In this document: positions 22,985 to 35,399 of the stretch, piece by piece | Layout of the letters: every line of letters begins with the position of its first letter | Numbering within the stretch: the stretch's first letter is position 1 | Assembly: GCA_013407085.1 (NCBI GenBank) | Contig: JACCGJ010005106.1 | Location: 1 to 64,000 of the forward strand | DNA length: 64,000 nt | Direction of reading: 5' to 3' | Source of the DNA: Atriophallophorus winterbourni | Taxonomy: Eukaryota > Platyhelminthes > Trematoda > Plagiorchiida > Microphallidae | Position numbers and translations under genes: made by a program | The notes under the pieces: model-generated | Told to the model about the DNA's origin: nothing | The model's input: the letters and a program-made list of their open reading frames with translations, nothing else | Databases searched by the model: none

Positions 22985-25765
22985 ACATTGCCGTGCAAAG
23001 ATATGGAAACTCAGACTAAGAAGACGTTTCAAAAATTCAAAAATTCAAAAAAATCATCGCCACATAACAAAACCAGTATTAACAGTTTTTACACAAATGC
23101 TCAGTGTTTGCTTAACAAATTAGCTGAATTGAGTCATTTCAGCAATCACCTTTATGCTGACATTTTCGCTGTAACCGAGACATGGTTCTATGATCAGGTG
23201 ATTGATTGCGAACTGGCAATTCCAAACATGATCCTGCTTCGGTGAGACCACTCAAGTACATGTGGTGGAGTATCTGTTTATTACGACAATCTTCTTCACT
23301 GCACAATGGTTTCCACGAGTTGAGCTGGAGGATATCATGCGGTGTAGCTCGCGTTTGGAATCGGGAGAGAACATCAAACTTGGTGTAGTTTACTTCTCAG
23401 CCACCTCATCTGACGCCCACAACGAAATGCTGCTAGAAACGCTGAAAATCTGAGCGGAAACCAACTTCTCATAATGGGTAATTTCAGCCTTTCGCTGCTT
23501 GACACCAAAAGATTTCGCACACAGCAATCACTTAGGTAAAATTCCGAGAGATGGTTAATATCATTCCCCTTTAAAACCATATAAATTCTTTCACTCGATA
23601 GAGATCCCAGACGAATATTCAATCCTAGAATTAATTCTCACACCCGAAGCAACAGCAGCCAGGTCAGTGTAGTATCATAGTCCTCTGGGGATAAGCCACC
23701 ACCTCATGTTGTTCTTCAAATTAGTGCGCAGCGGCAGTAGAGCATCTAATTACGGCAAACTCTCCAAGAAGGGTCGATTAATTTGGCCTTCGCGAAGCAC
23801 TCAAGTTAATTGAAGAGAGACATCTCGATCTTACGAATGTAGAAACTCACTGTTTCAGACTTTTAAGATGCATCGGTATGAAACTAGACGAAATCTCAGC
23901 CTATACTCAGAGTACAAATGCTAGAACATTTTTTTCAAATTCCACGGCCGCACTCGAAAGTGGAAAGCCATGCGAAATTCGGCATGGGCTACACACAGGA
24001 TCACTCGAACAGACTTATCCAGGGAACATTTTTGAAATGTCCAAAAAAGCTGACGTCTTTAATTTGCGAAGTCCAGGAATATTACCATTGGATGTTGATA
24101 AATTAGATAGAACGACATCCTAAGACACTCTACACGTACGTAAACAACTCGACAAAGGTTAAACCAAGAGTATTCCCTGTATAGACAGCTGACGGATTGA
24201 TGGTTAATGTCAAAGATACAGCAGACACAATAGAAACACTTTATGCGCAAGTCTTTTGTCTAAAGAATGTGCCACGTTTGATATAGGTGGAAAGCCTAAG
24301 TGATGCCGATGTGAATCCTACGGTTATGTGAATGTACCTATGCAGTTTAAACCTTAACAAATCCCTGTAGGAAGAGGGAATAACTCCGACTATTCTGAAG
24401 TCATGTAAGCTGAAGCTTTGCAACCCATTGTGTGATTTATTTAAACACACAGGGGAATCGTACTAGCTGATTGGAAAACAAGAGTTATTACACCAATCTA
24501 CAAAGGTGGCAGTCGTTCGGATCCGACCGATTACCGCCTTGTGACGCTTCTTTCAGTGGTTTCTAAAGTATTGGAACGCTATGAGTGTGAAAGTCTCATC
24601 ACATACATCGAGAGCCATGAAATTCTATTCATGCCACGAGCGGTGTCCCACATGGTTCAGTACTCGGTCCAACACTGTTTTTAATATTTATAAATGATCC
24701 ACAGAAACTGATGCGACGTAAACTTGATAAAATTTGGAGGGAGGTCAAATCTGTTTGAGATTGCCTAGTTTTACAAGCAGACTTAAATAAGCTGCACCAG
24801 TGGTATTTTAAAACAAGCTGCCATACAACTTGCGCAAATGTGCCAAATGGTTCAAGATTGGAAATCCTTCCCTTTCTGCTAGATACTTGACAGTCACGCG
24901 CTTGAGTAGCGTATATCGCAGAAAGATCTCGGTACCAAGGTGTGGGGAATTTCGAAAAACAGCCTGCAGTGCGAGGGAGTCTATAAGCGTGCATGCAGCG
25001 TACTCGGCTTACTTAGTCGAATTTTCGAACGTTTCCCACCGCACGCATTGTCAAATATACTCAATACATACATACATCCAGTTGTGGGCTATATAGTACA
25101 AGCTTGGACACCGTGGATGGAAAAAGACATCTCGCTCCTCGAGGGGATTTATCATAAGACAACCAAAATGGTAACTGGATTGCATAAACTAACCTTTGAG
25201 ATTCGACTGACTAGACATGGATTGTGCACTCTTAAACGCAGATGCATCTGTGCTGACCTATTCCTGACTTACCGAATAATCCGTACGAAGTCCCACCCAC
25301 TCAGAAACCTTTTAACAATTCCTTCCTTTCACCCGACCCGGATTCATAACCTGACCATTGAAATCTCACATTCCCGATTAAACTGTCACCGCAACTTTTG
25401 CGCAGTCCGTGTATGTTTTCGTGGAACAGCTTACCACCAGAAATTGTTTCCTCCTCAAACGAAATGATATTCAAGCAAAGGTTACGAACTTTCATGTTGA
25501 ATAATGCTGTGTTGGCACCAGTTTATTGAAATCCCTTCGTGATTCTTTCTTACACACACACGGAAAAACAAATATACCCAAACATATATTTTCGGTGGAG
25601 ATTTCGACTTTCCATGTCACAAATGAAATTACTTTTGCCCCTTCATTGCAGCCAATGGACGCAAATATTAAAATAACAATTTATCTAACTTACATATATA
25701 CTATAATATTGTACAGGTATTTGCTTTTTTCACCATAAATCTTGAATCTTGAATCTTGAATCTTC
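22985..25765 (+). mobile_element. CR1-like LINE, endonuclease to tail, many disruptions
   Basis: This is the longest CR1 relic in the window by domain content. Endonuclease N-terminus: FYTNAQCLLNKLAELSHF and DIFAVTETWF (23088-23200). Endonuclease middle, decayed: 23260-23560, with a GNF.L motif near 23476. Linker: 23880-24240. RT fingers: WKTRVITPIYKGGSRSDPTDY and LLSVVSKVLERYE in 24465-24590. A gap or shift follows where QH.FR and the palm should be. The SGVPHGSVLGP-like stretch is near 24640-24680 in a shifted frame. Thumb and C-terminus: frame 24940-25467, with NTYIHPVVGYIVQAWTPW and LNCHRNFCAVRVCF. The tail is CTTGAATCTTGAATCTTGAATCTT at 25739-25763. Every domain carries stops or shifts. 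Confidence 0.8.
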
Positions 25766-25769
25766 CTGG

Positions 25770-27580
25770 ATGCACTGGAAGTACAACGATGATGCGCGAC
25801 GTTGTATTAAACTTCGCTCTTATCGCACAAACATGACCCCTAGTACATCCACTGCTAACCCGGAGCCCGCCACCTCAACAGATTTTATTCCCGCGTAACG
25901 GCAACCGTTAAGGTTCGCCGGTTATGTAGTTGATACCTGCAACGATATTATAGCTTAGAGTGTTCCCGTGTATGTTAAAGTAACTCATTCTAATTTCTCA
26001 GTCAGGGCCATCAGTCAATGCACAATAGAGAGTTTACCGTTTTCTTCTCCATTCAGGTACACATTCGGCTTTCCCACCAATGGCGCACGCAATACTCGGA
26101 GCACACCGACGTTTGTCACTCAGCCCCAGACCCAATGTAGCCACTCACCATTCTATCCGAAAACCCATCAGAAGAGGTCCTTACCAGCCCGGATTGGCAC
26201 ACCAATACAGTTCCATCCAGGTGAGGCTGTTTATTATTAACCATCGGGAGATACGGGAAATTCTCAGCATGAATTCTGATTTCGAGTAGGTTCTTCATCC
26301 TCAAGCCTACGGATGCGCCTACGTCTGCTCCTACTGCTTTTGTACTAAGACCGTACCAGACAGATGAACTCTGCAAACAGCCCGTTCACATCATGGGAAT
26401 CCATTCCAACAGTACGTTTACCTTACTTGAGATGTCACTCTGCTTAGTTTTTGTCGGTTTTTCATGTACCGTACGCCGTTCAACATACCACAATCGACCC
26501 ATTCAGATCTAGTGCCTCGGCTGTCCTCGGAGTGACTCACTGTTGTGATACTACGTTCCAGTCTGGAATGGTCTTACATCGTTTAAACCAGGTTGCGATT
26601 ATCCAAAGTGACCCCTCGACTGTCGATGCACAATTAGAAATCTTCCCTGTCCTGACTTTTTTAAAAGAGGATGCTCAATAACTGTGTTTTACTGACCATG
26701 ATAAATTTTCGCGCACGTGTGCTACGTGACTGCTCATCTGTTCCCTTGTAAGCGTTTTGGCTGGATGATATTTGGATATTCACTGTCCTGTCTGCTTTCT
26801 CCAACCTTCATGGGACGTTATTATATTAGTCATTCTACTACAATATCACTTAGCCTTATACTCTAAGTATTTAGTGTGTCAGATGAACGAAGTTGGCTGG
26901 CTGTATTGGCATATTTCGCGTTGTCACAAGTAGAGATAAGGAAATGAAGTAATCCTTTGCATGTGGCATTAGTGGTACCAATACTTGTTTCAGAACTTGA
27001 TTATTTTTTTTTAATTTTGACAATAAACGCTATATTGCAAGGTGAGTTTGGTGATCGTGACATGAATAGTTTTCTTAGTGATTTCAAAGTATCTTGACTT
27101 ATCGGGGCTTCATTTTCATCAGCTCTAAGTGTGTTGTTTAAGGTTTGTCCGAGCTATTGATAGTTCATTGAAGTGAAGAGCCAAAATATCATTTGTTTCT
27201 ATGGCAACCAAATACTGCTCTGTCATTATCTTTTCTTTATTCTAGACCTTTGTTGTTTTGGTATACCTGATGCGCATATGTGACGCCTTCAGAAGTTGGA
27301 ATCACTAGAGCGAAAAATTGGCTCATATACTCCGTTTTAATAAATTCTGAAAATAGATTCCCGTTGGTTTAGTATAGCTGAATAATATTATTAGTAATCA
27401 TTATTTTAGATGGGAATAGGTTCAATGTGAAGATTAGGTCAATAATATTTTTATTGATAGTAGGTTCATCAATAAATTGTTTTTTATCCTTGTAATACTA
27501 AAGTTCTGATAAAAAAATATATAATGGCAGCGACGCAGGTTATCTTGCCAGTTTATCTTAGCCTGGTTCTCAAAGTTTTC
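25770..27580. other. Spacer with an unrecognised GC-richer patch
   Basis: 25780-26700 is less AT-rich than its surroundings and has longer open frames: 25968-26240, 26080-26289 and 26451-26681 on +, and 26376-26116 on -. None shows a motif I recognise. It may be a decayed element of a class not otherwise seen here. 26700-27580 is ordinary AT-rich DNA. Confidence 0.35.
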
Positions 27581-27584
27581 ACAG

Positions 27585-28015
27585 CCGGGGGTGGTGGTGG
27601 GGATAAGCTTCCGCTACCTACCAAATGCTCCCATACGGCGTGCGTCTCGAATAGCCTCTGACAACCGAAGCCCAACTCCTAGCCTGCTCGTGGCGAAACT
27701 GCTTCTACTGACAGGAGAAGGGGCGAAAGCGGGTTACTGGCGCCTCAAAACCAGTTCGCTTCGGGTAGATGGAGCTCGTCAGCCTGGGAGGGCAGTCCAT
27801 CTAGGGGATGGAAACCTTGACTCCAAACCTCCGCTTCCTGCGGATTACACAATCACAATACTCCGCCTAGGAGGGTCCCAAGCCCGTCTGCAAAAGGAGG
27901 AGGGTTAGACGCGGAGTCAGCAACCCCACTCTGTAAAAACCTCAAACCGCTACTGAAACCAAAGCAACATGTCTTCAAAAAGGCCCTATGTTCCTCCAGG
28001 AACTCAAGGGAGTAA
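27585..28015 (+). repeat. RTE 5' leader-like module, copy 2 (long version)
   Basis: A GC-rich block of about 430 bp in an AT-rich setting. It opens with GGGGGTGGTGGTGGGGATAAG and contains CAGGAGAAGGGGCGAAAG and GGGAGGGCAGTCCATCTAGGGGATGG. It then runs CCCAAGCCCGTCTGCAAAAGGAGGAGGGTT, CAGCAACCCCACTCTGTAAAAACC and CTGAAACCAAAGCAACA. The last 100 bp are homologous to 9383-9515 and 46085-46165 (minus). The 105-codon frame 27591-27908 is probably not a protein gene. No RTE endonuclease follows; the sequence returns to AT-rich DNA after AACTCAAGGGAGTAAGTCAAG. Confidence 0.55.
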
Positions 28016-28545
28016 GTCAAGTTATCTTAGCCACGCTGAAGTCACCAACACTAAGTTTACCCTGCGCGTGGTACAGCGATGCTTCAACCAATGCAGGAAT
28101 AATTGCATCCATTTCAGTTCTAGTTGAAGATCATGCAACCTAATAATAGATTTAATGATGGTAAAACTATATATGTTGAGTACTCTATTTCTGATAAACT
28201 TGGTAAGAAGAATATATCTGCTTTAAACCTGAAATGAACAGCGATAATGGTACCACCACCGCGTTTCTAATTCCGTATTTTGCTGGATATTCAGTAGTTA
28301 GGTACCTAAGTTTTGAGTTAGGCTAATCTACACGATTCCATATTTTTGTTGAAATAACTGTGTCTACGAAGTTTCAGACGAGACAATATTAACAAATTTG
28401 GAATTTAGGCTCGATAGATCTTGCATAATACGTAGTATGTTAACAATGCAATGATCAGAAGTAGAAAAACTGGCGGTAAGGAAAAATTTATGGCAATCAA
28501 ATTTTAATATATATGTCTTAGAAAAATGGACATTACTATAAAAAA
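28016..28545. other. AT-rich segment between RTE leader and RTE 3' end
   Basis: About 530 bp without motifs, where a full RTE would have roughly 3 kb of endonuclease and RT sequence. It could be unrelated DNA between two separate fragments, or a heavily replaced interior. Confidence 0.4.
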
Positions 28546-28945
28546 GGTTTATGAGGAATGCATTAGGGTGCGTAGCAGCCGTACGAGTGCGTTGCAGCGG
28601 ACTATCTCCACTTTCCGCTCACATACACCGGCGAAGGCTGCAATGGTTTGGCCACGTCCTCCGAAAGACAGACACAGCACTTCCAAAACTCGTCATCGAC
28701 CCCAAACCCGTTCGCACCTGGCGTCGGCGGCAAGGTGGTCAAGTGAAAACCTGGCTGTCAACTGTGAAAGAGGATGTAGACACCCAGGGTCTACGGAGTT
28801 CGCAGGTGGGTACGAGACTGGATCACGATCTGCAACGATCTCACCTCCGATCGACGTGCGTGGGCTGGTGCGATCCGAGACATCAATGAAGACGGCTAAT
28901 CCACACGTGGAGCCAGCCGCACAAAAGTAAAGTAAGTAAGTAAGT
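28546..28945 (+). pseudogene. RTE-like LINE 3' end with (GTAA)n tail
   Basis: The plus frame 28551-28889 reads RRRLQWFGHVLRKTDTALPKLV, the C-terminal 'R.RWFGH..R' box of schistosome-type RTE/LINE proteins. TWRRRQGGQVKTWLSTVKEDV follows and leads to a stop. The 3' UTR is about 30 bp and ends AAAAGTAAAGTAAGTAAGTAAGTG at 28921-28945, an RTE-style tail. Only the last ~110 codons of the protein remain. The overlapping frame 28526-28930 is a shadow. Confidence 0.7.
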
Positions 28946-29099
28946 GATGTAATCAGAATTGTATATTGGCTGAATAAATTGGGCTGGCGTGTATGGAAAG
29001 ATTCAATGATACTTGTCATAGACTTAGCTGTACACGGTCAACGAAACCGTGTCTACTTCCATGATGAGTAGGAGGATGTATGAGTTAGGATGATTAGTA

Positions 29100-29521
29100 G
29101 GAGTATCTTAGGTGATAGGAGGAGGAGTCTTATGAGAGGAGGAGGAGGAGGAGGAGGAGGGACGGAGGAGGAGGGAGGAGGAGTGAGGGAAGAGGAGGAG
29201 GAGGAGGAGGAGGAGGAGAGGAAGGTAGGAGAGGCGGGATGAGGATGAGGAGGAGGAGAGGAGGGGGGAGGGAGAGGAGGAGGAGAGAGGAGAGGAGGAG
29301 AGGAGGAGGAGGAGGAGGAGGAGGGAGGAGGAGGAGGAGGAGGAGGGGAGGGAGGAGGAGGAGGAGGAGGAGGAGGAGGAGAGGAGGAGGGAGGAGGAGG
29401 AGAGGAGGAGGGAGGAGGAGGAGAGGAGGAGGAGGAGGAGGAGGAGGAGGAGGAGGAGGAGAGGATGGAGGAGGGAGGAGGAGAGGAGGAGGAGGAGGAG
29501 GAGGAGGAGGAGGAGAGGGGA
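29100..29521 (+). repeat. (GGA)n polypurine tract, 219 nt uninterrupted
   Basis: The plus strand is almost only G and A for about 400 bp. From 29247 to 29465 there is no pyrimidine at all; after one T the purines continue to 29521. The unit is GGA or GAG with GGG interruptions. All ORFs here (poly-Arg/Gly on +, poly-Ser/Pro and Leu/Ser on -) are artefacts of the repeat. Such tracts can form triplex or G-quadruplex structures. Confidence 0.95.
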
Positions 29522-29524
29522 CTG

Positions 29525-29583
29525 ATTATTAATATTATTATTTTTGTTATTATTATTATTATTATTATTAATATTATTATTAT
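29525..29583 (+). repeat. (ATT)n microsatellite adjoining the purine tract
   Basis: TTATTAATATTATTATTTTTG followed by ATT units up to 29583. It begins three bases after the end of the polypurine tract, so strand composition changes abruptly. Confidence 0.85.
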
Positions 29584-29713
29584 TGAACAAACATTGTTTG
29601 TTAGATTAAGAGATTTATAACTACATGTTTTCAAAGTTTGTTAGAGATTGAGAATAGAGATTGTTTTGCTCTAATTGTTGGCAAGTATACCAAGCGCAAA
29701 GGTATAGTGGTTT

Positions 29714-30036
29714 TGTTAAGCTCCTGCTAAGTTATTGATGAATCTATGTCTTAATTTTTGCCCGTCATGTGGTGCAGTCCTTTTGTCCGTTTGCCTAGAT
29801 TCAACATACGAGAACATTGGTGACAACTCGAACGCTTATTTCAGAATAATCGAAATTAGGCAAGCAATTATAAAGCAAAATGTAACGTGACGGAACCTGA
29901 TAGGTTAAAGTGTTTCGTGGACGATTTTGATTGGCTAATAGATCAGCATGGCCTATTCTGATTAATTAAGAGTATCACAGGGTTCTCTGCTTGGATTTTT
30001 AATTCAACTTTCGCTTATTGATCGTCCGCTGTAACA
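29714..30036 (+). repeat. LTR-like direct repeat, left copy
   Basis: Begins TGTTAAG and ends GCTGTAACA, so the ends form the TGTTA and TAACA inverted pair typical of LTRs. It matches 31189-31513 with small indels over its whole length. Shared anchors are TCCTGCTAAGT, GCCCGTCA, TTTTGATTGGCT and TTGATCGTCCGCTGTAA. Identity is perhaps 70 percent by eye. Confidence 0.45.
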
Positions 30037-31188
30037 TCTACCATTTGAGATAAATTGTCGTAAGTCCTACTGCTTGGATCAAATTGCAAAGGATTGGTCG
30101 GCATAGGCTTTTAATCTGTCCATCGACTCGGCAGCGATTTTTATTTTTCAGTTTTCTCAGGGTTTGAGTGGATGCCATCTGAAAGTTTCGATCAGAACAT
30201 CGAACAGAAGTCCGTCATCCGTTGATACACATTGTGTACACATCGTGTGGCGGAGATGGTTCGCGTGTTAAATCCAATAGCCACCACATGCACCACCTCA
30301 GTGCTCATTCATTTGAAGATTTCGAACATCCAAAATGGTTTATGCTGGCCATTATTGCTTACCAACGTTTTCGGAAATCCAAATCTTGCAAAACTTTCTC
30401 GCAGGATTGCGATATTGCCAGCAGCTGATGTATCAGTCATCCGTAATTTTTCAGGCCATTTGCTGTGAGCATAGACAACAATCAACAAGGATTGGCCGTT
30501 GATTAGTCTGACAAAATCGTTGTGGACTCATCACGTTCGTAAGTCTGGGAGAGGTCATGAGTGGAGGATCATTTTCACTGGTGCTTATCATGCCAGCGTA
30601 CATTTTGAACACGAACGACACACGTTCTCCAACTCTATCTATTCCGGGCCAATATGCGATTACTTTCGGGATGACTGCCGTGGAACTGATGAACTAAGTG
30701 ATGCCGTAACTAGTTCGGAATGACAAACCGATCAGCAAACATTAGGCATCTATTTACAACCTATAGAGAATGTTTTAGTTGTGCGAATAGCTGGAGGTAT
30801 CCTTATAGTCTGCTTTGCGGCCATGCTCTACAGTGAAACTGCAGGACACTTTTTATAGATTCGCTTATTTTGTTGCTTCTCAAACCATCTCAGCAGTGTC
30901 TGCTAGGGCAAAGTGAGCATAGTTGAATTCCGAGTTCGCTTCTGGTTCAACGCACATGGACGCATCAATGGTGTCTGTCACGTCTTTCAGGTACGTTCCA
31001 ATGAGACGTGACTCTGAGTCTGCTTGTTCGATACTCTCGGTAGATATATTTTTCAGTTGAAATTCGTAATTCAGAAGCATTGTGGCCCAACGAGTCGATT
31101 AATGCAATATTTAAACATTGCGGATGATGCAACAAAAACTGCGTTTCTTCAAATGATATTGTCATTTTGAATATACCTGATCACCACA
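30037..31188. mobile_element. Interior of the LTR-like element (about 1.15 kb)
   Basis: No protease, RT, integrase or gag motif is readable. The longest frames, 30222-30468 (+) and 31165-30880 (-), are unrecognised. If this is an LTR element it is a non-autonomous one. On the minus strand TGTGGTGATCAGG directly inside the right repeat starts with TGG two bases in, where a primer-binding site would be. No convincing polypurine tract is seen at the other end. An old tandem duplication remains a possible explanation. Confidence 0.3.
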
Positions 31189-31513
31189 TTTATGGTCCTG
31201 CTAAGTAATTGTTGAAACTGTGCCTAGAATTATTGCCCGTCACATGGTCACTTCCATTTGTCCGCTACACTTTATTTCGCAAATGAGAACACAAGTCACA
31301 AAAAGAACGTTTATTCCAAAATAAGCAAGAATAAGCAAGAATTTTTTTGAAGCAAAATGTCAAGTGGTGGAAACTGCTCGGGTAAAATGTGTCGTTTACG
31401 ATTTTGATTGGCTGAGCGATCATCGCGGCGTATTCTGATTGACTAAAAGAATCAAAGGTCTCTCTGTTTGGATTGTGAATTCAGTTTTCGCTCACTGATC
31501 GTCCGCTGTAAGA
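31189..31513 (+). repeat. LTR-like direct repeat, right copy
   Basis: Partner of 29714-30036. It lacks the perfect TGTTA end and finishes GCTGTAAGA. The distance between repeat starts is about 1.48 kb. Confidence 0.45.
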
Positions 31514-31519
31514 GGTGTT

Positions 31520-33685
31520 CCGCGCATCGTTTCATTAGATACAGATGTTTCATATTCTGTTGAAATTTGAATATCTCTCAGTGTATTTTCTGGAGATGGT
31601 TTACATGGCATTTCATCGCTTTTATAAGCGAATGCTTGAACGCGAACGGAAAATTTTTCGCTCCATGTGACAAACGTTTCTTCGCATTGAATTAATGTCG
31701 TGATAAATAATAACAATAGAAAAGCTAATAATGGATTTTAGATTATTTTTATTATAAAATAAATAATACACCATACATCTGGAAAGATATTTGTGTCACT
31801 ACAGCTTGCATGGTAATTGTCCGTTTGATATTAGCGCTAACGTGTGTACTAACGGGTCACTATTTCAATCAATATTTACTACACATAAAATATTGGGTAA
31901 AACTCGGTAACAAACCACTATCGCTGAAATGAAAACCTACATCGCCTAACAAATCTCATAATTGTTAGCGAAATCTTAATTTCTAGTGTGATTTCTTTGA
32001 ATTCCAACTCTTTTGAGCATCGTCGATAAAATGCTTATTAGTTTCAGACCTTTAAGCTCACGAAGGTCTCGTGCGGTGACCTTTTCACATTAGGCCCCGA
32101 GAATGAATATTGCTAAGAAACACTAAATTTTACTAAGCAGTACAGCAGTCAAAATTTTCAAAACATTTATATTGCTGTTTGGTATTTTTTCGATTACATA
32201 ACAAGTAGAGGCACAATAAGAATGCACCTGAACAGAACTCCTCAGCAGCATCAAGGATAATTTCCAATTGTGTACGGATTCACATTTTTATATATCAGAC
32301 TGATTAAGATACATTCCTGTCAAGGGCTGAGAACATGGATAAATCAAACCTAGATAAACTTTAGGTCTAGTCAGAAAACAATCCGTCCCGGTTTATACAA
32401 ACCACTCCCGTTTGAAATGGGAGAAACTTTAAAGTAGTAGCTTTTAGCTATTCGTAAACGCAATGTGCTTTTCAGTCACAAACGATCATACCGAAAAGCA
32501 CATCGCTACGAGTCTTGCTTTCCAGCCCAGTCGACGTTGATTGACTGAGCGCCAATGATGTTGGAAGCCGAGCATGTGTTTCCATTACTTGCTTCTCTAC
32601 GATGGGCGTGGTCTCAAGTGTGAGACAACGGTTAATTACATCATCGTAAGATGCTGCCAAACCTGATAACCTTGCTATGAGTAGCACGCCAAAATGGTGC
32701 AGCTCTCTCGGGTGCTAGGCCCGAGAGACCAAGCACGATTAGTTTTAGTAGAACAAATAATCAGCGCCCGATATTGCGCGCTAATGTATGCTACATAAGG
32801 AATAAGTTGGATGAAATTTCTCGTTGGGTGGCTGACTTACAATGTATTGTTTTAATGCTTTTTGATACCTGGCTGTCTGTTTTTGAAGATGTGCCAATAA
32901 ACATCAGCGAATAGTATCTATTGATTAGATGCGATGCACCTGGTAATAGGAGGAACGGTGGCGTTGCACCGCTTCCGGAGTATGGCTAGCACAAAATCGT
33001 CACAGAAAATATATCTAGCCAGTGGACACATCCAAATTGTTACGGGTATACTGAGTTGCTAGAAGTCATCTCATGCAATTGCCTATGTCTACGCCTCACA
33101 CAGTGCAGCCCAGCAGGAGATTGACCAGCTCATTGGAACGCGTAACGGATTGCTTCACTCAGCCCCAGCGTACTTATCTAAAGCGATTTCACCCTTCCAG
33201 ACATATACTGACCCGTCCATACATGTGTAATCACCGAACAATCGTAATGTATTGTCGAATGTTCCATAATCTTGCGCAGAATCAGCGTGTGATTGATCCA
33301 TCGTGGTATCCTCATGAATGCACTCCATCCACTCTGTGAATCGTAATGTCATCCCAGCTAGAAGCCGTTAGTTATTTAAAGTACTGACCACCGCTTCGCA
33401 AGCGAGATCACGTAATGACAAGTTTTGAAGCGGTAGTGCGTTTTCACAAACCTCTCTCTAATCCTAGACGCAATTTTACGCTTGTAGACTGGGGTGTAAT
33501 CCTACAGATTTCAAAATATCCGCTTTAGTTATTTATCTATTCAACGTGAGTGAAAACTAAGAGAAGCACTCTCCGCTATAGTGCGCGAGAATGAATAAAG
33601 GCCGCCCTTGTGAAATCCTGAAGTCAGTTGGTCTACCCGGATTGCCTGTTGCGCCAATATAACCTAAATATCACTTCTGATTATT
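31520..33685. other. AT-rich spacer with one GC-rich hairpin
   Basis: No recognised gene. An 8-bp perfect hairpin, CTCTCGGG (32705-32712) and CCCGAGAG (32720-32727), closes a 7-nt loop. The frames around it (32687-32472 on -, 33073-33339 on +) show no known motif. Confidence 0.4.
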
Positions 33686-33689
33686 AAGA

Positions 33690-35398
33690 CCGATACAAAA
33701 CCGCTCGGGACGCTTGAGTTAAATCCCAGGGTTTATTCAAACAGGACATTGAGCTAAATTTTGCTACAGGTGTTAAATCCTGTCTGACAAGATGTTATAG
33801 CTAAACACCTTCAAAAGAAGAAATCGGTGAAAGCATTGGAGAATTGAAGCTGAAGGACAGAAAAGAAGCTAATACCCACCTGTCTAAGATGTCTGCCTTC
33901 TCAGGGTTTTCAGTAACGTTCAACGACGGGATAATTCTTTAAATGCACAGTCTGGAATGCTTAGCCTACCACCTGGTGCCTCTGCACTAGATGAGTTGTT
34001 CATCAATGAGACTGAGGTATGTGACGCAATTAAAAAATTTCGCGTTAACAAAGCTCAGAGTCAGGATAGTATCCACTTAATTATGCTCATAAATGTTGCT
34101 CCAGTTCTTACCAAACCGTTGTGCAAGCTCTTTAATTCATCCTTGCACCTATGAGTGGTACCTATTGAATAGAAATAAGCCATAGTAAAGCAAATACACA
34201 AGGGTGGTTGCAGGATAATTCTTGGTAACTATAGACCTGTCAGAATGACTAGCTTCCTCTCGAAAGTATTGATACAACTATTGAGTGACAAATTTGTCAT
34301 CATTTTTGTCGGCATTTTCTACTGAGTGTAAATCAACAAGGATTTATTAAGGGTAGATACTGCCTGACTAACCTCCTTAGTTTACTTAATACTGGCAATA
34401 AAATGCTGGACGAATGAAAGCCAGTCGAAGCCCTTTACCTAAATTTTAGCACGGCCTTTGATTCCGAGAGTCACTGCCTTCTAGAAGCCAATCTAGTAGC
34501 AAACGGTTAAATGAGTTGTCTAATTGCTTAAATAAAAGCATTCCTTCATGTAAGGACATTCATAGTTCGGGTAGAATCTACATTGTCTAACCAAACGGAC
34601 GTGAACAGTGGGGTGGCTGAAAGTTTTGTACCAGGTCCTATTCTATTCCTGATTTTTATTGATGACTTGTCGTCTGACTTCAAGTGTCCATGCTTCATTT
34701 TCGCGTATGGAATGAAGTTCATCGGATCAACGGATAAAGATTAGTCGTTACACGACCTAGAAAGGGCAATAAACTATTCATACCGGTGAGACCTCCCACT
34801 GAACCTTATTAATTGCCCACTCTTATCTGAACTGGTTGAAAACATTTCGGTTAAGTTGACGGAAAATTATCTCACTGTTGACGTTGCACAGTGTATTGCG
34901 TATTTTGGGGTGCTGTTTATGGCTGACTTTGAATGCGTGCAGCTCAGCATGCACACAATGTATGTTTTCGGCTGAAATCAGTGCTATCGAGCAGAAGACC
35001 TGATGTATTCCTGCCAATTAACGAGAAAGCAGATCTTCCCAATCAGGGATATTACTGTCAGATGTGGTAAAATCACTAAATTAGGAAAAAGTTCGACTTG
35101 AAATCGTACAGCGTGTCGCAACTCGCATGATTAAGGGTCAGAGTGCGAAAACTTACGCTGCTCTGCTGAATTCCTAGAACTTTTCAGCATAAGGATGCGT
35201 TGTTTAAAAGGTGACGTAATCGACAACTTTGAGATCTTCATGGAGTAAAGTGGAATTCTAATGATCGACTTATTTACCTTGAATCCCGAGCTGGGCATCC
35301 GTGGCAGTGGTGGGTGCTTCTCTGAAACTTTACACCCAAAGAAATTCTGGACGCTCGATTGGCTCGTTATCCATATACTGTCCTACACAAACTAAGTA
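33690..35398 (+). pseudogene. CR1-like LINE copy A, very decayed
   Basis: RT fingers: INETEVCDAIKKFRVNKAQSQDS (33990-34070) and NYRPVRMTSFLSKVL (34228-34272). QGFIKGRY..TNLLS: 34338-34380. Palm: SGV...FVPGPILFLIFIDDL (34607-34670), with the catalytic box changed from FADD to FAYG. Thumb: MRCLKGDVIDNFEIF (35185-35240). The 3' end GGCAGTGGTGGGTGCTTCTCTG and GAAATTCTGGACGCTCGATTGG (35301-35398) is shared with copy C, but about 280 bp of intervening 3' region seen in C is missing here. Stops every few dozen codons. Confidence 0.65.
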
Positions 35399-35399
35399 T

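Noticed and set aside
27591..27908. 105-codon ORF in the GC-rich block at 27.6 kb as a gene
   Set aside because: The block's last 100 bp are homologous to the non-coding leader module at two other places, where no such frame is kept.
29053..29634. Long ORFs on both strands of the GGA tract (193, 160 and 97 codons)
   Set aside because: They are direct translations of a trinucleotide repeat (poly-Ser/Pro, poly-Leu/Ser, poly-Arg/Gly) with no unique sequence.
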